From positions 1 through 7,113 of the forward strand of contig JASFIT010000248.1 of the NCBI GenBank assembly GCA_050122535.1: 7,113 bases of DNA, in the 5' to 3' direction. Source of the stretch: JASFEQ01 sp050122535. GTDB taxonomy: Bacteria > Desulfobacterota > DSM-4660 > Desulfatiglandales > HGW-15. Below the pieces are notes generated by a model that saw nothing but the letters and a program-made list of their open reading frames with translations, was not told where the DNA came from and ran no database searches. The position numbers and the translations under genes are program-made. Of the stretch, positions 5,293 through 7,113 are shown one piece after another (the stretch's first letter is position 1; each line of letters opens with the position of its first letter).

Positions 5293-6159
5293 TCAAAAAC
5301 CCATTTCCACCATCAATTTCTCCCAGATCTCTCTGACCGCTTGGCCTGCCTCAGAATGGCCATCATATTCAAAGATGGTTTGCCCCTGGACCATGGCTTT
5401 GGTGAAGATGGGGTCAAAGGGGATTCGTCCCAGGACAGATAAGTCTTTCTCCCTGGCCACGTCTTCAATGATTCGGGTCTCCTCAGTATTGAGATCGAAC
5501 TTGTTTACACAGATCATGCCTGGCACGTTGAAATGATTCGCCAGTTGTGCCACGCGCACCATGTCATGTTTTCCTGAAACCGTGGGCTCTGTAACAATGA
5601 GGACGCCGCTGGCCCCGCCCATGGAGGCGATCACAGGACATCCTATTCCCGGGGGCCCATCAGTCAGAATGAGGTCCAGGTCTTTTTCTTCGGCCAATTT
5701 CTTGGCCTCCTGCCGCACCAAGGTGACCAGCTTGCCAGAGTTCTCCTCGGCGATGCCCAGCCTGGCATGGACCATAGGCCCAAACCGGGTGTCAGAAATA
5801 AACCACTCGCCACAAGTATTTATAGGGAAGTCAATAGCCCCTTCAGGACAGAAGTAGACACAGACGCCGCAGCCTTCACATTCAACAGGATCTACTTCAA
5901 AATCTTCGCTAATTGCATTCCAACGGCATAGGTCACGGCACAAGCCGCATTCTGTACATTTCTCAGGGTTGATAATGGCCGTGTTTCCAGACTGAAAATT
6001 GTGGTGTTCTTTGACCCTGGGAGCCGTAATCAGATGCAGATCTGCTGCATCCACGTCTGCATCGCAGAGCACCTTGTTATTAGTCAAAGCAGCAAAGGCA
6101 GCTACAATACTGGTCTTTCCCGTTCCTCCCTTACCGCTTATGATGACGAGTTCTTTCAT
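5293..6159 (-). CDS. MinD/Mrp-type P-loop ATPase with two-[4Fe-4S] ferredoxin insert (second of pair)
   Basis: A 288-residue soluble ATPase. The deviant Walker A KGGTGKT is at residues 10-16, with the signature lysine of the MinD/NifH class. The ferredoxin insert follows: C68xxC71xxC74xxxC78 and C94xxC97xxC100xxxC104, enough for two [4Fe-4S] clusters. Walker B lies in LILTDGPPGIGCPV (D167, with C174 just after), and VNKFD (218-222) is the guanine/adenine-specificity region. Known relatives serve metallocluster maturation and the orange-protein complex of sulfate reducers; the client here is unknown. I chose ATG 6159 because GGAAAG stands 7 nt upstream and the family begins M(K/R)xLVIISGKGG. 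An earlier in-frame GTG (6186) lies within the repeat junction and would add nine unrelated residues. It shares the fold and motif order of the ATPase upstream. Confidence 0.93.
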   Translation of the reverse strand: MKELVIISGKGGTGKTSIVAAFAALTNNKVLCDADVDAADLHLITAPRVKEHHNFQSGNTAIINPEKCTECGLCRDLCRWNAISEDFEVDPVECEGCGVCVYFCPEGAIDFPINTCGEWFISDTRFGPMVHARLGIAEENSGKLVTLVRQEAKKLAEEKDLDLILTDGPPGIGCPVIASMGGASGVLIVTEPTVSGKHDMVRVAQLANHFNVPGMICVNKFDLNTEETRIIEDVAREKDLSVLGRIPFDPIFTKAMVQGQTIFEYDGHSEAGQAVREIWEKLMVEMGF

Positions 6160-6177
6160 TACAAATCTTTCCATTTC

Positions 6178-6266
6178 CACCCCCACCCCGACCCTCCCCC
6201 CTCGAGGGGGAGGGAGTTGTGTTCGCGGAAGGACGAAACAACGGTCGGGTATAAAACCCGACCCTA
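6178..6266. repeat. Three consecutive hairpins filling the junction between the two ATPase genes
   Basis: Left hairpin: CCCTCCCCC (6192-6200), loop CTCGA, GGGGGAGGG (6206-6214), a perfect 9-bp stem. Middle: GTTGT/TTCG (6216-6225, one bulged G) with CGAA/ACAAC (6234-6242). Right: GGTCGGGT (6243-6250), loop ATAAA, ACCCGACC (6256-6263), a perfect 8-bp stem. The left and right units resemble short interspersed palindromes that I recall being common between genes in this and other phyla (CCCTCCCCC..GGGGGAGGG and GGTCGGGT-TATA type). The element gives the TAG stop of the upstream ATPase (6264-6266) and ends close to the ribosome site of the next, so it may damp or stabilise the shared transcript. 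Confidence 0.7.
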
Positions 6267-7109
6267 CACTGAGGGCGCGGCAATTTCCTCAATTCGACTG
6301 TACAATTCCAAGAATTTTTCCTTCCACTCGGGCATCACATCCACCAGGGCCTTGCCTCTTGAGTAGGCTTCGGCGATACGGCGGTCAAAAGGAATCTCCA
6401 TCAAGATGGGCAGGTCGTTTTCATCGGCATATTCTTTGAGTTTATCATCGCCCATATCAGAACGGTTGATGACCAATCCGCAGGGGATACCCAAGATCCT
6501 CACCGCACCAATGGCCAGTTTCAGGTCGTACAGACCAAAGGGGGTGGGCTCGGTCACCAGCAGAACAAAATCAGCGCCTTTCATGGCAGCGATCACGGGG
6601 CAAGATGTACCCGGTGGGGCGTCGATAATTGTTAATGCATCAGGACGGGTATAGGATCTGACTTCTCTGATAAGGGGGGGTGACATGGCTTCGCCCACTC
6701 TCAGCCTTCCATGGATGAACTCTAATCCGTTTTTGTGTCCTCTTTCAATGACACCTAAATCCCGTCCTGTCTCCGTGATGGCGTTTTCAGGGCAAGCTTC
6801 CATGCAACCACCGCAGCTGTGGCAGAGTTCATGAAAAGTCAAAACGGTCTCGCCGATGACCACAATGGCTTTGAACTGACAGATCTCAGCACATTTTCCA
6901 CAAAGGTTACATTTGTCCTCATCCACCTTGGGAACCGGTGTGGCGATGGCTTCTGTTTTTTCAAGAGCAGGATGGATAAACAGGTGAGCATTGGGCTCTT
7001 CCACATCACAATCCAAAAGCTGGACGTCCGAGTCAACGGACAACGCCAAGTTGGTTGCCACCGTCGTTTTACCTGTACCTCCTTTTCCACTTGCGATGCT
7101 TATGATCAT
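6264..7109 (-). CDS. MinD/Mrp-type P-loop ATPase with two-[4Fe-4S] ferredoxin insert (first of pair)
   Basis: A complete 281-residue soluble ATPase. Walker A KGGTGKT is at 9-15. The ferredoxin insert has C67xxC70xxC73xxxC77 and C96xxC99xxC102xxxC106. Walker B is TIIDAPPGTSCPV (D163, C170), and VINRSD (213-218) is the nucleotide-specificity segment. No membrane-targeting helix of true MinD is evident at the C-terminus. Paired ATPases of this type usually act together, probably as a heterodimer that couples ATP hydrolysis to electron or cluster transfer; this follows from family knowledge and is not shown here. The ATG at 7109 starts exactly as the family does (MIISIASGKGG); only four bases upstream are in the window, so its ribosome site cannot be judged. 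The last residues (APSV) and stop run into the hairpin element, which may have replaced the original 3' end. Confidence 0.93.
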   Translation of the reverse strand: MIISIASGKGGTGKTTVATNLALSVDSDVQLLDCDVEEPNAHLFIHPALEKTEAIATPVPKVDEDKCNLCGKCAEICQFKAIVVIGETVLTFHELCHSCGGCMEACPENAITETGRDLGVIERGHKNGLEFIHGRLRVGEAMSPPLIREVRSYTRPDALTIIDAPPGTSCPVIAAMKGADFVLLVTEPTPFGLYDLKLAIGAVRILGIPCGLVINRSDMGDDKLKEYADENDLPILMEIPFDRRIAEAYSRGKALVDVMPEWKEKFLELYSRIEEIAAPSV

Positions 7110-7113
7110 AAGA

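Noticed and set aside
6160..6186. GTG start at 6186 for the second ATPase
   Set aside because: It falls in the repeat-flanking G-rich stretch and adds residues not typical of the family; ATG 6159 has a better ribosome site.
1..7113. tRNA, rRNA, CRISPR array, insertion sequence or origin
   Set aside because: Both strands were read for cloverleaf-like TTC signatures, regularly spaced repeats and transposase motifs; none was seen.

Overview
All well-supported genes in this 7.1 kb window lie on the minus strand. The content points to an anaerobic, probably sulfate-reducing or syntrophic member of the Desulfobacterota (old Deltaproteobacteria). The signs are a GAF/PAS histidine kinase paired with an NtrC-type sigma-54 activator, a tandem of MinD-type ATPases each carrying a two-cluster ferredoxin insert, a Tat-exported metallo-beta-lactamase-fold protein, and a remnant that reads like the N-terminus of an anaerobic carbon monoxide dehydrogenase (CooS). 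The taxonomic assignment is inference; no RNA gene or phylogenetic marker is present.

Layout from high to low coordinates, which is the direction of transcription: (1) 7109-6264, MinD-family ATPase with two [4Fe-4S] motifs; (2) 6266-6180, a compact junction of three consecutive hairpins that supplies the stop codon of the first ATPase; (3) 6159-5293, a second ATPase of the same family; (4) a 107-bp gap holding a near-perfect ribosome-binding sequence with no obvious gene behind it; (5) 5185-4124, a complete MBL-fold hydrolase with a twin-arginine signal; (6) 4123-2458, about 1.7 kb of decayed DNA; (7) 2457-823, histidine kinase; (8) 826 to beyond position 1, its sigma-54-dependent response regulator, overlapping the kinase by ATGA.

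The most interesting part is the apparently empty stretch 2458-4123. Read by eye it is a gene graveyard with control signals still legible. It holds the C-terminal third of a second MBL-fold protein (3981-3676) and a good sigma-54 -24/-12 promoter facing left (3365-3350). A perfect 8-2-8 palindrome (3463-3480) sits about 100 bp upstream of that promoter, where an enhancer for an NtrC-type activator would be expected. Behind the promoter come a 59-codon ORF with CPxxxxC/CPxC-type cysteines, a frameshifted cooS-like N-terminus, a C-terminal tail ending in an NGDKFFF motif like that of the MBL fragment, and a hairpin followed by six Ts. Together these look like an internally deleted sigma-54-controlled operon related to CO dehydrogenase. 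The kinase/activator pair next door is the natural candidate for its regulator, though nothing in the sequence proves that link.

The two ATPases and the exported MBL protein could form a second unit. Related paired ferredoxin-ATPases are known from the sigma-54-controlled orange-protein (ORP) loci of sulfate reducers and from metallocluster maturation contexts. Their substrate here cannot be read from the window.
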